Part shown: piece after piece, positions 33,840 to 45,532 of the stretch
Numbering within the stretch: position 1 is the stretch's first letter
Layout: each line of letters begins with the position of its first letter
Assembly: GCA_025642065.1 (NCBI GenBank)
Contig: JAODUP010000653.1
Coordinates: forward strand, 124,001-188,000
Length of the DNA stretch: 64,000 nt
Direction: 5' to 3'
From: Paralvinella palmiformis
Taxonomy: Eukaryota; Annelida; Polychaeta; Terebellida; Alvinellidae
Program-made: the position numbers and the translations under genes
Notes under the pieces: model-generated
What the model was told of the DNA's origin: nothing
Databases searched by the model: none
What the model saw: the letters and a program-made list of their open reading frames with translations, nothing else

Positions 33840-34290
33840 CTTATTAAATTGATATTAAGTGTAATACCAATTTACCTACCCGCTGTCCATTTCCCAGACA
33901 TCTTATAATCCACAGACTGACTTGACATAAATCACCCTTTCCCTACTCATGGCAGTTCACTTAAGTCGTATGTTTTCTTACAAATTAGAATATCCGACGA
34001 TCAAGAAAGAGTTCAGAATCTGTATTAGTTAAATAAATTGATATAATGTCCACCATTTGGTGCACGACCATCTACACATTCAGCTGATAGCTTATTTAGT
34101 TTTGTTTACTTACCATTATATATTCCCATGGTGGTTAACTTAAGTGAGGTATTTTATTACACAATTAAGATGTTTAAGTCATAATTGTATACGGTTGATT
34201 AGTTTAATAAACTGATATAAAGCGGAACACTGACTGACCTACCCTCTAACCATTCACTATGTCTCCTTTAATTGAAAGACTAATTTAAAT
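33840..34290. repeat. Diverged tandem repeat, ~175-190-bp unit, about 2.5 copies
   Basis: Units begin near 33842, 34031 and 34205 with 'TTAAATTGATATTAAG', 'AATAAATTGATATAATG' and 'AATAAACTGATATAAAG'. Each is followed by a CCA/CTACC...CATTC block. Units 1 and 2 also share 'CATGG..GTT.ACTTAAGT', 'TTTT.TTACA.AATTA' and 'TATTAGTT/GATTAGTTT' at the junctions. Unit 3 fades after 'CCATTCACTATGTC'. The unit length is in the range common for satellite monomers. Not coding. Confidence 0.7.
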
Positions 34291-34382
34291 AAATGACATT
34301 TTTTGCCAGTGTCGATGCACAAAACATTTATATGCGAATAACTAATTCATTAGAGGCCGTCAGGTGCTGAATTATTGGAAGT

Positions 34383-34531
34383 TAGTTAATGACAGGAAAG
34401 ATTAACAATACTAATAATAATGATAATAATAATAATAATAATAAAAATAATAATAATAATAACATCAATAATAATAATAATAATAAAAATAACGTTAACA
34501 ACATCAATATCTAGTTAATGACAGGAAAGAT

Positions 34532-34626
<95 letters not shown>
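34383..34626. repeat. TAA/TTA tract with duplicated flank and palindrome
   Basis: 'TAGTTAATGACAGGAAAG' occurs at 34383 and again at 34513, each followed by TAA repeats. The second TAA run (34530-34566) flows directly into a TTA run (34567-34624), so the two arms are complementary and could extrude a hairpin. Confidence 0.9.
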
Positions 34627-34627
<1 letters not shown>

Positions 34628-35100
34628 AGCAATAATAATATTAATAAACATCTTAAAAATGTGACATCGTTTTAAAGGGAAATCTTCAAAAAGCTACGAA
34701 TGTTGGTTTCATAATTCAGTTCTTTAGCTGGCGTTGTTAACCAGCAATGTAATGGTATGATGATTATTATCATCGATTTCTTTTTAATTATGGATACCAA
34801 ACGAAATCAACTATAATCTTGAAAATGTGTATTTGTGATTGATCATTAAATTTTATGATTAAGAGTGATATGTGACAGGTATTTGCTGATAATTTACTTT
34901 ACCCACACTGGAAAATTATTTAGAGAATCAGTTCTGGGAGAGAAATTGTACAAAATATTGAGATAATACAGATGATATACACAGAACAACGTTTTGAATA
35001 TATTCTAATTACTTTTATTAAACAATAATAACTGCGTTATCGTAATTAAAACTTATTTGATTTCCATTTGCATTGGCCTTGTCCCTGAAATTGATATATG
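34627..35100. other. Intergenic stretch, no gene seen
   Basis: A/T-rich, nothing recognised. Confidence 0.4.
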
Positions 35101-35104
35101 TAGA

Positions 35105-35250
35105 TATTGCTATTACACCATCACTACTAATACTACAACTACTACTCCTACTGCTACTATTACTACTACTACTACTACTACTACTGATTTAATACTAACT
35201 ATTACTACTGCCTACGCTTCTCCTTCTTCTACTACTACTTCTAATACGAT
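35105..35250. repeat. ACT trinucleotide-rich tract
   Basis: Imperfect ACT/TCT/GCT triplets. The Thr-rich 83-codon frame over it (35057-35308) is a repeat artefact. Confidence 0.85.
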
Positions 35251-36375
35251 TGCTGCTCCTAAGGCAACTGGGCTGTGTTTGAATCGACTAAATGGGATCT
35301 ATTCCTAGGGAATAGCTCCCGTGACATTTGTCCCAGATATGACCACCACTGAGGCTAAAAACGATGTACACGTTTAAACAAATACTACGCCTGTTGCCCG
35401 ACGCTTAATGGCACCAGCATGAAACACAAGCAGGGTGCTATATTGATTTCTCGGTGTTCAGATGTCCAACATGGACTGAATACAATTTGAGGACGCCATC
35501 ATAAGACAATCAAATATCTGAACGCGTGGGAGTGCGACACGGCAAATTATTCAAAAGGCGGTTATTAGATAGAACTCTAAGAATGAACCAACCAACCGGG
35601 CTACGGTCTTATAGTAGAGTTTTGACCTGTTTGCATCTCGATCTAAGATATAAATCGAAGCCTGAATACCAATAAAGCTATCCAGGAATGAACTAGCAAT
35701 ATCCGTGAATGTCAAAGCAGTGCCGGTTACCATTCCCATATACTGCATTATCCTGTCAGCACGCCAATGTAATACTAATTGCGACAGGACGCTTTGTCAC
35801 CCACAAAAGTCTCACTTAGTACACCAGAAAAGCCCCCTCCCCTCCCCCAACAAACAAGAAAACACACTAAAATAAATCAATAAATATAAGGTATCTGTTA
35901 TCAGATTTTATTGTGTCGATAAATATAACATGTCTTCGTTGAGTAGTTTTGTGTATTAAATAATGGAACAAACCAGATTTATACCCCCCCACCACAATCT
36001 GGGTATTGTTATTATTAAATACTCTAGTAACCACAAGAAGGTATTTAAACGATGTATTGATGTCGTAGGAGCAATTAAACAACTTCCCTATTAATCGATT
36101 TAACCTATATTGTTTCTATTCTGATCACCAACAGACAGAACAAACTTTAATATCAGCATCAGAATTTATCAGTACATCCTACACTGGATATAGCTTTTGG
36201 TCAGTTTCAAATACATCTAAAATCTTAAATTATAACCCAGGGATGGCACACCTAACCGTCACAAACTCACAATTGTGTAGGTGATTGGAATTTTGATTTT
36301 GTGCAGTTCTCCTTTTCGTGAATCGGCAATGTCTGCAATTATGATTAATAATTCTCCGTTCTAGAGTCTTTTCAG
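35251..36375. other. Intergenic stretch, no gene seen
   Basis: Two minus-strand frames (35748-35551 and 36082-35867, 65 and 71 codons) without recognisable motifs. C-rich runs lie at 35830-35848 and 35985-35995. Nothing else. Confidence 0.4.
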
Positions 36376-36560
36376 AGCGCCTACGTGGTCTAACTGGTAG
36401 AACGGCTGGCCACAGATCTCAACCACCTAACTTCAAATCTCGGCGTGGCCATGTCTGAACGGTGTTTCGTCTTTCACTTCGCTTCGTTACCTTCCGAGGT
36501 CGTTCGGGCCATTTAGGCAACGCTGTTCACAAAAGTGGCCGTAAAACATCAAACAACTAG
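36375..36560 (+). repeat. tRNA-derived SINE, best-preserved copy
   Basis: The head has A box TGGTCTAACTGG (36386-36397) and a B-box-like sequence 'CTTCAAATCTC' (36430-36440) at normal tRNA-like spacing. The body 'TTCACTTCGCTTCGTTACC' and 'GGGCCATTTAGG' is followed by the tail GTGGCCGTAAAACATCAAAC (36535-36554). Head and tail match the partial copies at 560-715, 6618-6720 and, reversed, 61160-61342. Not a functional tRNA gene: no acceptor-stem pairing with a CCA-like end is evident. Confidence 0.85.
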
Positions 36561-36857
36561 CTTCTTTTCACTTACCGAAATTGCAAAGATACACAAGCAC
36601 CGTTACCTATAGATGCCTTTTGCATACACAGACATAAATAAGTACACATATAAAAGCAGGCGCAAATAGGGAGACTAGTCAGACATCATCTCATTGTTTT
36701 ACATTCTACGTTGGAGAATATTAAAGCAGCTATTGAAAACCCCAATCAGAAACACACGCCAAGAAACACGAAACATGGAGTGACAGCTGTTGATGACCAT
36801 GTGATCATAATGCATTGGTAAATAAAAATGGATGTGTGTAAGGGTGTGATTAAGTGT

Positions 36858-36861
36858 GTTG

Positions 36862-36926
<65 letters not shown>
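36858..36926. repeat. GT microsatellite
   Basis: Nearly pure GT run of about 65 bases. Confidence 0.97.
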
Positions 36927-36929
<3 letters not shown>

Positions 36930-37734
36930 TCACCTCTTATGAATCAGACGTCCTAAAGAAACAGGTAACTATATGATTTTATCCAATGACCCCGGAGTCT
37001 TCTTTGCAGTCAGTCACATATCGCCCCACATAATCCTTTTATTTTCATTCTTTATCAGTCTATTGTTAATTTGTAATTATCGGATTGATAATATATAATT
37101 TGCTTGCTACGAATTGACATTACTATACGATAATAAGGGTCACTGATCAAAGATCGTTATGTTAAAACCAAATATCGGAAAATCACCAGATACTCATAGG
37201 TCACAATCGCGTATGGTCATAATTTGTCAACTAAAGTGCAACACATCTCCAAAACGTAATACTGGTTAAGCTGTCCATTGTGGCTTGTGGACACTTAAAT
37301 TCCTGAGTGCAGTCATCATGTTTTCATGTTTGCTATAGCTATAACCAATATGACTGTGTATAGGAGGTCATGCCAACACGATGAGAAGCTTTTTGGTGTT
37401 GACTTATCGAATGATCGGATGCATGGTAGAACGGTGAAGTGTTTCGGATTACAAGTTGTCACCAGTAATATAGAGCTATCTGCATGCTGCTTATCAGTAA
37501 CTCAAAGCGTAGCAGTTATCCCGCTACCATCGTTAGCCACCTACTTTAAAATACTGACCCTAAATAAGTTAGTTAAAGGGGCAAAAACAAGAGAGTTAAA
37601 TTAACAGAGGTTTTTGAAATAGAATGTGTGATTGATTGATTGATAGATTAATTATTTAAATTATCACATATTATAACGATATGTTGATATTTTTAATTCC
37701 TTAGTTGATTGATTGATTACGTTTCTGGACATAC
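36927..37734. other. Stretch with one unassigned 92-codon frame
   Basis: The plus frame 37326-37604 (92 codons) contains mixed residues ('HDEKLFGVDLSNDRMHGR', 'VKCFGLQVVTSNIELSACCL') and no low complexity. I do not recognise it. It lies 130 bases upstream of a BEL/Pao-like piece and might be part of the same remnant, but no diagnostic motif is present. Confidence 0.3.
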
Positions 37735-37838
37735 AGCCTTAATGAGAAAGTGGGCGATGATCCAAAGTTTTGTAATAATTACGTACCCTTTATGGAAACA
37801 ATAGGCAAAGGGCATGCTGCTGAAGTTACTGTCAAATG
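37735..37838 (+). mobile_element. BEL/Pao remnant, start of reverse transcriptase
   Basis: Short plus-strand segment reading 'LNEKVGDDPKFCNNYVPFME' then 'TIGKGHAAEV', similar to the region just before the polymerase core in BEL/Pao polyproteins (recognised from family knowledge; short, so moderate confidence). It stops at the TAA-type tail of LINE B copy 2. The other side of that LINE carries further BEL/Pao sequence in the same orientation, which supports the call. Confidence 0.55.
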
Positions 37839-37840
37839 AA

Positions 37841-39465
37841 GTAATAATAATAATAATAATAATGACAACACTACTATAGCGCCAATATCCCCGAAAAGAA
37901 TCAAACTCAGTGGCGCACCTAGTGGAGGGGTTGGATAAACTCATAGGCCGGGTACAATGCAAAATTCACCAACAGTGATCAGATGGCAAGAAAACTTAGG
38001 AAAGATAAGCGAGTCTAAAAAGGTGAGTTTTTAATTGGTGACAAAGAGTAGGGACAGCAAATGAGAAAACACGAGTCCCAGTATGGGGTTTAACCCTGGC
38101 AACAGACAAGTGAAAACCAGATGAACGGAGTTTTCTGGGTTTGGTGCTAAAGAAAGCATGGAAAATAGATATGAAGGTTCTCCAGAAGAAAGAGTTTGAT
38201 AAGCAATTGTGCCGAGTTTGAAAATGATGCGAGATTGAACAGGGAGCCAGTGAAGAGATTTCAGGAGTGGGACAGAAAGAGATAACCGAGGAGATCATGT
38301 GACAACCTTAGCTAAGCAGTTCTGAACACACTGAAGTTTTAGAAAATCCTTAGATGCAATGTTTTAAAGAAGAGAGTTGCAGTAACCCACTCTACTAGTA
38401 ATGAAGGCTGTAGCAATGGCTTTGGCAACTGAAAGATAAATATAGCGCCGAATACGCCGAAGGTCACGAATATGCTAGAAGCAGGAGCCACATGTCGGAG
38501 AAAACTTATTTTCTGAAATTAAAATCGCTATCAAATGTAATACCAAGATTACGTACAGTGTCTGATGATGTGATGCTATTGCTAATGAAGTTCGTAAGGA
38601 AGAAATGAGTAAGTTTGTTGCGTTTCCTGGATATACCTATAATGATGAAATCCGTTTTGTTGGCAGCATTAGGCCTAAGTTTATTATTTGTCATCCAGCC
38701 AGAGATGTCACTGAGACAGTCGCCAAGTTGCTTAAAGGTAACAGCAGTGTCTGCTGTAGATAAAGATATGTATACTTGGGTGTCATCTGCATATAAATGA
38801 TGGTCTAATTTGTGGCTGTGAATAAGTGAGCTTAGTGGTGTGGGATACAGAGTAAACAATAGCGGTCCAAGAACAGAGACTTGGGGGAACACTGCAAAAT
38901 AAAGGCACTGCTTTTGAAAAACATTCTTATATTTTTTTTTTATCGAAGCCTATTTATTAACAATGAGCGGATCCAGATAAGTGCTATGCCTGGTATGCCA
39001 TACCAATCAGAGAGGCAATCTAGAAGAATAGAATACTCAATGGTATCAAAAGCTGCAGATAAATCTAAAAGTGTTAGTGCTATGACCTTTCCTGTGTCCA
39101 TGTTTAGTGTTATGCCATTATGAACTTATAGTAGAGCAGTTTATGTAGAGAGAAATTGTTTATAAGCTGACTGAAAAACATTAGACAGGGGATTACAGTT
39201 TAAGTGAACGCTTAAACGACAGGACCCGGCTTTTTCTAAAGCTTTAGATATGAACAATAGATTAAAAATAGGTCATGACTGTTTAGTTCATTGACTGGTA
39301 AAGATAATTTCTTAATAAGAGGAAATACATGGGCATGTTTAAAATGAGAAGGGAACACTTCGGAGCTTAGTGATAAATTGATTATCTTAATAATTGGAAC
39401 AATTAGTATGTGAAGATAATATGTTAGCAGAAATGTAGGGGTAGAATCAAGTTCAGGCATTTTCC
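37841..39465 (-). mobile_element. LINE B copy 2, keeps the YADD box
   Basis: Minus strand. From its 5' side: 'PELDSTPTFLLTYYLHILIV' and 'PSHFKHAHVFPLIKKLSLP' (39460-39295); a decayed middle; then 38892-38506 with '[17 protein letters not shown]', '[20 protein letters not shown]', '[20 protein letters not shown]' and '[12 protein letters not shown]'. The C-terminus 'KPRKLRSSGFHLSVARVKPH' and 'QLKTHLFRLAYLS' is in 38298-37996. The YADD catalytic box is intact, but frameshifts and a small deletion near 38040 inactivate it. The 3' end carries TAA repeats (37841-37863) and the same 'CAGTGGCGCACCTAGTGGAG' block as copy 1 (15332). 5'-truncated at the junction with BEL/Pao sequence. Confidence 0.9.
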
Positions 39466-40940
39466 AACCTGTTTCAATGAGAGTCTTCGTAAAGACAGTT
39501 CCAAGACCGAACTTCACAGTTGCTGCCATAGCTGTGAAAACGGATCATAGGTTGATTCAGGATTTCAATAATGAAGTTGATATGGTGTGTGTTAAGACGG
39601 CATCAAGGTGCATCGTTAATAAGAAAATACGCTTCCAAGCATTTGTGGAAAACCGAATTACTCTTATACTTGATGGGTATTCTGTTTAGCATTGGAGACA
39701 CGTAGAGTCTGGTCTGAATCCCTATAACTGCTCTTCTCTTCTAATAATCTTCTGCAGTCAAACTGAGGGTTTAAAGGACCCACATTTCTTCAGAAACTTT
39801 CCCCATATTGGATGACCAACATCATCTGAATTTGGATGACTTTGAAATCAAGAAGGATGTTTATGTTATTCACACTCCTACAACTAAAACTGGTTAAGCT
39901 GGCTGAAAAACTAAAGGATTCCCGCATGAATACTAGCAGTAATGAAAACACTGATCCGAGAGTAGCTAATGCTAACGGCAGGTAAAGTAAATTAGCTAAC
40001 TGAGAAGTAAGTAAAGCTGTTGAAGATTCATGGCATCCCTTACTCGATTATGAATATGGTACTGAATGTGTACTACTATGACGAATTTACTGAACACCTG
40101 AATGCCCCAAATTTAGGTGTAAGATAGAGTAGATCAGCGTACCAAATGGATTTCTTTGTAGAACATGGTATGGTTAGAGTTGGTAGCTGCATTGTACGTT
40201 CAGCAATTCCCATTGATAACAGACATACAATTGATTCATCACAACTCTTTGCTGGCAAAATGTATTCTACACAACATAGACAAGAAAGTTAGACACATGG
40301 GCAAGAGTGCTGTTTTTGTCACTGTTGAGCAACGGCTATTGGATTCCTTATGCTGCATCACTGATCAAAAGCATTTTGTCCTTAAGTATGATCTGCAGGG
40401 GTTAAAGAACAGTGACACTTAAGCAATAAATGAATAATTTACCAGAAGAACGATTTGTAGTGGACAAGCTACATTTCACTTATATGGGCATGAACTAGAG
40501 CCCTATATATCTGAAAATGGCACAATTCTTAGTCACTGAGTCTTGCATAAATATTCCTAAACATTGAGTCGTACCTCGCCGTGGTTTCGACGAATCTCTC
40601 ATGTCCTATAACAGTACGAACTTGATTGGCACGGATAGAGTTAAGTGAAGGCATCGATCGTTGTAATTATTCTCGTATTGGGAGAATGCTTCAACAGCTC
40701 TAATTCAATTGCGATATCAGCACTCCTGGAGTCAGACATTGTGGTGGTGCATGGACTGGTGTATTGGGCTTTCACAGTATTTGGTGCTTTCTGTGCTACT
40801 TTAATCTGCGTGTTTTGTTTAGTACAGTTTCTCAAGTGTATATTAATCCTGTCGTTGGCAGTTGTGGCATTTCCATCGTGTCATTTTCTTGCAGTGGCAT
40901 GTATATTTAATCTATTATTTCTTATCTGAGTTACCAGTTA
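39466..40940 (+). mobile_element. BEL/Pao LTR-retrotransposon remnant (RNase H to integrase)
   Basis: Plus strand with many stops. 39477-39689 reads 'RPNFTVAAIAVKTDHRLIQD' and 'RFQAFVENRITLILDG', then past a stop 'HWRHVESGLNP', the RNase H end of BEL/Pao polyproteins. At 40150-40420 two frames give 'VRVGSCIVRSAIP' and 'LAKCILHNIDKKVRHMGKSA', the zinc-binding start of the integrase. At 40440-40500 'LPEERFVVDKLHFTYMGM' fits the entry to the integrase core. 40720-40870 weakly fits the core's end ('RHCGGAW', 'SQVYINPVV'). No LTRs were found. Dead. Part of the polymerase core is missing between this block and 37735-37838. Confidence 0.75.
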
Positions 40941-41915
40941 GTGCTCCTAATTGCACCATAGGTCTGGTGAGTGCTGAGTGTCATGTCATTATTTTACAAG
41001 ACTGATTACACGATGTGTAGAAGGGGTAAATGAATTACAGGGTCTGATGGTTTAGCTCTCATGACACTCATTGTTTGAGAGCGATGGCTCAGGTTCGCTC
41101 AGTGACTGGTTGGATTATGTTGAACAATTTTGTGATAAACTAACTGACTCTCCACCTTTCGATAGGTTAATTACTCGCATTAGAACTACCGATGGTAATT
41201 TGACATATTCATTATTCATAAGGATAATAATTGATACTTGAGCTGCATACAAACATGGAAAACAGACCGCCGATTACACGGAGAAAGGACGGCAGACTAG
41301 AATATTTGCTTACATTCTAACTCTGTATATTCTTCTAATAAAGACACTCTTATAACTGCGTGAATTGTATATTTGTTTTACATCTGATGGCCTGAAATAT
41401 ATTACTGCTAGGAATAATAATCACGTTACTTACTGCACGAAAGAACGGATAATGATATACGATGGATAAAGGTGATTTAATATAAAGAACGTGAATTAGC
41501 TCAGATAACACCAACAGATGTTTCCTGTAAAGATAACACATCCTTAATAATAAGTGTGTTGGGAAATTGAATCCAAACGTAGAGGAATAGTCTGTACTTC
41601 CGCGCATATTGCATATCTCACAGAAGGGATAAACTATGGCTTAATTAAAATAAAATAGTCCACATCATCCGTATGGCTTGGTTCATAGAAGATTTGAGTT
41701 TAATGATATTCATCGGAACATTGGCAGGCTAAACGGTTGTATTACCCTTCTGCACATATTTGGACTAGTTGGTACGGTATGAGATAAGTGAGGTAAGGTT
41801 GGGTATGGCTAGAGTTTATCTTTCTAATGCATATTCCCTTGAAAAATGGGTTTAAAAACTGATTCTTCTTTGACGAATAGTCTAAATACTTCGATAACCC
41901 AGTCATTATCCTATA
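40941..41915. other. Intergenic stretch, no gene recognised
   Basis: The minus frame 41607-41350 (85 codons) has no recognised motif. Might contain decayed 5' sequence of the LINE endonuclease remnant that follows. Confidence 0.35.
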
Positions 41916-41919
41916 TAAT

Positions 41920-42240
41920 TGATACTTACAGATGATTTAAGTTTCCATGTGGGTATTAAATGTTATCTTGAAGCTCGTAGGTGTTGTAGTATATTGGATT
42001 CCGATGGACCCTGCAAAGGAGGTCACATACTGTACTTGGTTATCTCCAGATACTGGAGTTCCATCATAGTACGAGTTATTTCTGTATCTGACTCGTGTCT
42101 CTCTCTGTAGCAACAAAGGTAAACTATTCGACGATCACCTGAATGAATTCCCGGATTTATGTAGGAATATGGGATTTACAGTGATCTAAACTGTTTGATG
42201 AATATGAGAGATCAATTAATGAACTGCCTAATATAATTAA
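41920..42240 (+). mobile_element. LINE endonuclease remnant 2
   Basis: The frame 41919-42110 reads 'DDLSFHVGIKCYLEARRCCS', 'ILDSDGPCKGGHILYLVISR' and 'SSIIVRVISVSDSCLSL', decayed from the DLNFHV...LLDS...GHTLDLVIS...SD run of a CR1/L2-like endonuclease. It resembles 27935-28110 in the shared SSIIVR...SV.D.CLS wording, so the two are probably from the same family. The final Asp-His of the endonuclease is lost or frameshifted ('TIRRSPE' region). Confidence 0.6.
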
Positions 42241-42499
42241 TCACCTTGCTTTTTCGTGTTAGGAAATCATTGTGACTCGAAGTAGTTGACTCCGAACTAT
42301 CTTAGCTGGGAACTTTGAAAAAAAAAAAGCGCTGTTATTGGTGAATTACAAATTTGTCTATTCCACAAATATAGACTACGAATCTAGGGCTTACATGGGA
42401 TAATAGTCTAGCAGAACCAGGTCAATTCGATATCATTGTCCTGCTATTATGAAATAAGAAATTAAAGGTTCATTTATAAGGGCGTAAATGATGAGATAC

Positions 42500-42720
42500 G
42501 TGCGACTTTAGGCCAAACCGTAATATTTTCTCGACTGAGCTATGGCAATGCGTTGTCATATAATATCCTTGTTTCGATGACTAACTTCCCTACACTACGG
42601 TGAACGCGGAACTATTCACCGTGTTCATGTGGCTTTCAGACCTCTCTACAAAACCCTATTTCACACATTCAAAGTACCGAGTGAAACATCACCACCGTGT
42701 CTATCCTAATTAATCCAAAA
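42500..42720 (+). mobile_element. LINE C remnant, plus strand
   Basis: Reads 'SRLSYGNALSYNILVSMTN' (about 42530-42585), then after frameshifts a nucleotide-level match to the 'RLLYKILF' and 'APLYLSDLI' end of LINE C (11306-11560). An 11-base A run at 42320 and unassigned sequence precede it. No open frame survives. Confidence 0.6.
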
Positions 42721-43083
42721 TCATCGTATGCTTATGGATAAAATACTCCCACCAATTTGATTAAGACTACAAGCTTAGCATTGTCCCATATCAAGTTCCT
42801 AATGGCAATATCTAAATAATCTACTTTGAAGCGGTATTAAGCTTAAAATGTATTGTGTAACAATAGACACCAAAAGAATACTCAGGAGTACAATACAATT
42901 GTATTTGCTGTAATTCCATGGCGGATGGCTGACTGAGAAGTTTAACGTTATTCGTCCAGCCCACGACGAATAAATTATTAAAGTATTAAAGGAAAATGCC
43001 TATATATATAGAGGTTCATGATCCATGTAATATATGAAGTTTCCTGAATCTTAACTTACTGGAATTCTCAGCAACGACCCTTT

Positions 43084-43370
<287 letters not shown>

Positions 43371-43374
<4 letters not shown>

Positions 43375-44007
43375 CAACACCAACATACACACACAAAGAT
43401 AGAGAGAGGGGGCTACCAAATTATATGTCACACAACCCGACTTCCATCTACCCAAAAATGGATATACACAAATATAATATCGCTCTATGACTTCTAAAAA
43501 TAGACAACCCTCTGTCATGTATCATTACCAGTGACGTATGACCTGCTTCGTGCTCTGTCAAGTCATCATTTATAGATACGATGCCTATATTTATATCCGT
43601 ATATATCATGTATCTAGTACTTAGATAGACAAGTATCTATTTGAAACATTTCGGGACTATTTACTAAAGTTGTTAAGGCATCCTAAGTTCTAATCTATCC
43701 GAAGTTTCATCCTAAAATTCATCCTAACACAGTTAGGAAAAGTTGCATTTTACTAAGAATTTATCTTAAGAATCAATCCTAAAATTCATCTTAAATTTAA
43801 GGTTATATTTGAGATTTCTTAAGTCCAATTCTACACCACTTTTAAAATATCAGTTGGTTGTGAGAAGGCCGCATCTTCGGCAAAGGCAACGAACATTTGA
43901 TAATAGAACTGCTTTTTCTGTTAACGCTTAAGTCGCGAATTGACCATAAACCTATGTTGACGGCTTCACGGCACGGTATATTTATGTATATGTATCAACG
44001 CTTTAAT

Positions 44008-44011
<4 letters not shown>
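43371..44011. other. Intergenic stretch, no gene seen
   Basis: Holds a locally repetitive patch at 43675-43805 with 'ATCCTAAAATTCATCCTAA' and related CCTAA/TTCATC repeats. No coding frame of note. Confidence 0.4.
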
Positions 44012-44079
<68 letters not shown>

Positions 44080-44080
44080 T
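44012..44080. repeat. TA then TG microsatellite preceding repeat R
   Basis: AT repeats (44012-44055) followed by GT repeats (44056-44080), the same order as before R copy 1. Confidence 0.95.
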
Positions 44081-44100
44081 TTTGTGTTTACATAGTAACA

Positions 44101-45130
44101 GGCAACAGGCACAGAGCATCAACATATCTAAACATCCTTCGAAACCTACCTCCATAAATCTAAATACAACTATACATACATTAATCTAAAAATAAAATGT
44201 TCCATACCTCCACATATTGATAAGCATGTGTCTGGTCTACTCATCAGCCTGTGGGAACCAGCTAATTCGCTTTTCGTACGCGACAAATATGTCACGCCCA
44301 CAGGAAAGCGGCTACATGCAGGCTACGTACAAAAAGCGGAAGCACGTAAAAACATACCATTTGATACCACAGCTCGCAGCAACCAACACGTGCGTGTGGT
44401 TCAATGGTGACTTGCTACATACATATCATAAACTATTTTGACACCACAGTTTACATTCAACAGTAATTTTCTGTGGTCCAAAAGAAACCTGTATATAAAA
44501 CATTTCGACACCTCAGATGCTGACCTCAGCTTTATTCTGGGTTCGAATAACTGAATAAATCCTACCTATATGAACCATGTATCAATACACGTCCGACTGG
44601 TCTGGCGTCGAAGTTCTTCTCTAACCTAAGTGAAAATTCAAGCCCTATATATAGCCTCAGCGTGTTAACAAACATTACAGTTTGTTCATAACAAAGAGAA
44701 TGTACACTAACACAGTATGGACTCACTAAAGCGATTAAACTAAAATAAAAACAAAGTAGCAATACTGCACAATGGATTATTACTGGACTAGAACGAAATA
44801 TCGTCTCAAACCAGAGTAAATACTATGATTTACTCGAACCTAACAGCTAACCCTCATACGTTTCCGTTCATCACTAAGGGAACATTCATTCACGCTTAAT
44901 TTAGCGTCCCTAAGTATATGTAGTTAGGTGTGGTGGGATCTAAATTAAATTGATCTATTTGACCCATGGTCGAGAACAGCGGATTTCAGGCAGATCTCCG
45001 ATACTGCGAATGACACGTCGGGATTATAATAACTATACATTTAACAAATTTCCTATATCAGTGTAATCTAATTACTCATAATATGGGAAAAAACTCTGTC
45101 CGCAGCTTAATACCCATGGAGATGCCTGCC
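44101..45130 (+). repeat. Dispersed repeat R, copy 2 (longest, ~1030 bp)
   Basis: Reference copy of R. Left end 'GGCAACAGGCACAG', right end 'GGAGATGCCTGCC'. Read inward, both ends begin GGCA and contain GGCA again (GGCAACAGGCA and GGCAGGCA), a weak inverted similarity that could be a terminal inverted repeat. Internal blocks recur in copies 1, 3, 4 and 5. The 74-codon frame 44217-44441 is not conserved between copies. Most likely a non-autonomous element; class undecided. Confidence 0.88.
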
Positions 45131-45348
45131 GGAGTAACAAACGACTCCAGGAGTATAAATCCATCAAGCAGCATTGTATGAATTAATAGGTCGTTTCGCC
45201 AGACCACATAAGAGGACAACAATATAGATTCTACATTATACATAACAAAGCTAACATAACTTTCTTACATTGGTGTAATAAGGAATCTGGATGGAAATAG
45301 ATAAGATGTCTGGCACGGGCAATGTGCGTTTTAGGGTACATAGTAAGA

Positions 45349-45532
45349 GGCAACAGGCACAGAGCATCAACATATCTAAACATCCTTCGAAACCTACCTC
45401 CATAAATCTAAATACAATTATACATACATTAATCTAAAAATAAAATGTTCCATACCTCCACATATTGATAATTGTGTGTATACCTAAGCATGTGTCTGGT
45501 CTACTCATCAGCCTGTGGAACCAGCTAATTCG
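45349..45532 (+). repeat. Dispersed repeat R, copy 3 (left end only)
   Basis: Almost identical to the first ~180 bases of R copy 2, including 'CATCCTTCGAAACCTACCTC' and 'AAAATGTTCCATACCTCC'. It breaks off at 'CCAGCTAATTCG', just before the point where copies 1 and 5 are also altered. It lies only 218 bases downstream of copy 2 in the same orientation. Confidence 0.9.

Noticed and set aside
33840..34290. Possible CRISPR-like array
   Set aside because: The units are ~180 bp, diverged and adjacent, with no short identical repeats separated by unique spacers, and the sequence is eukaryotic in character.
36375..36450. Functional tRNA gene
   Set aside because: Internal promoter boxes are present, but the B box is imperfect, acceptor-stem pairing is not evident and a conserved SINE body follows.
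37326..37604. 92-codon frame as BEL/Pao protease or upstream RT
   Set aside because: Position would fit, but no protease or RT signature can be seen, so it was left unassigned.
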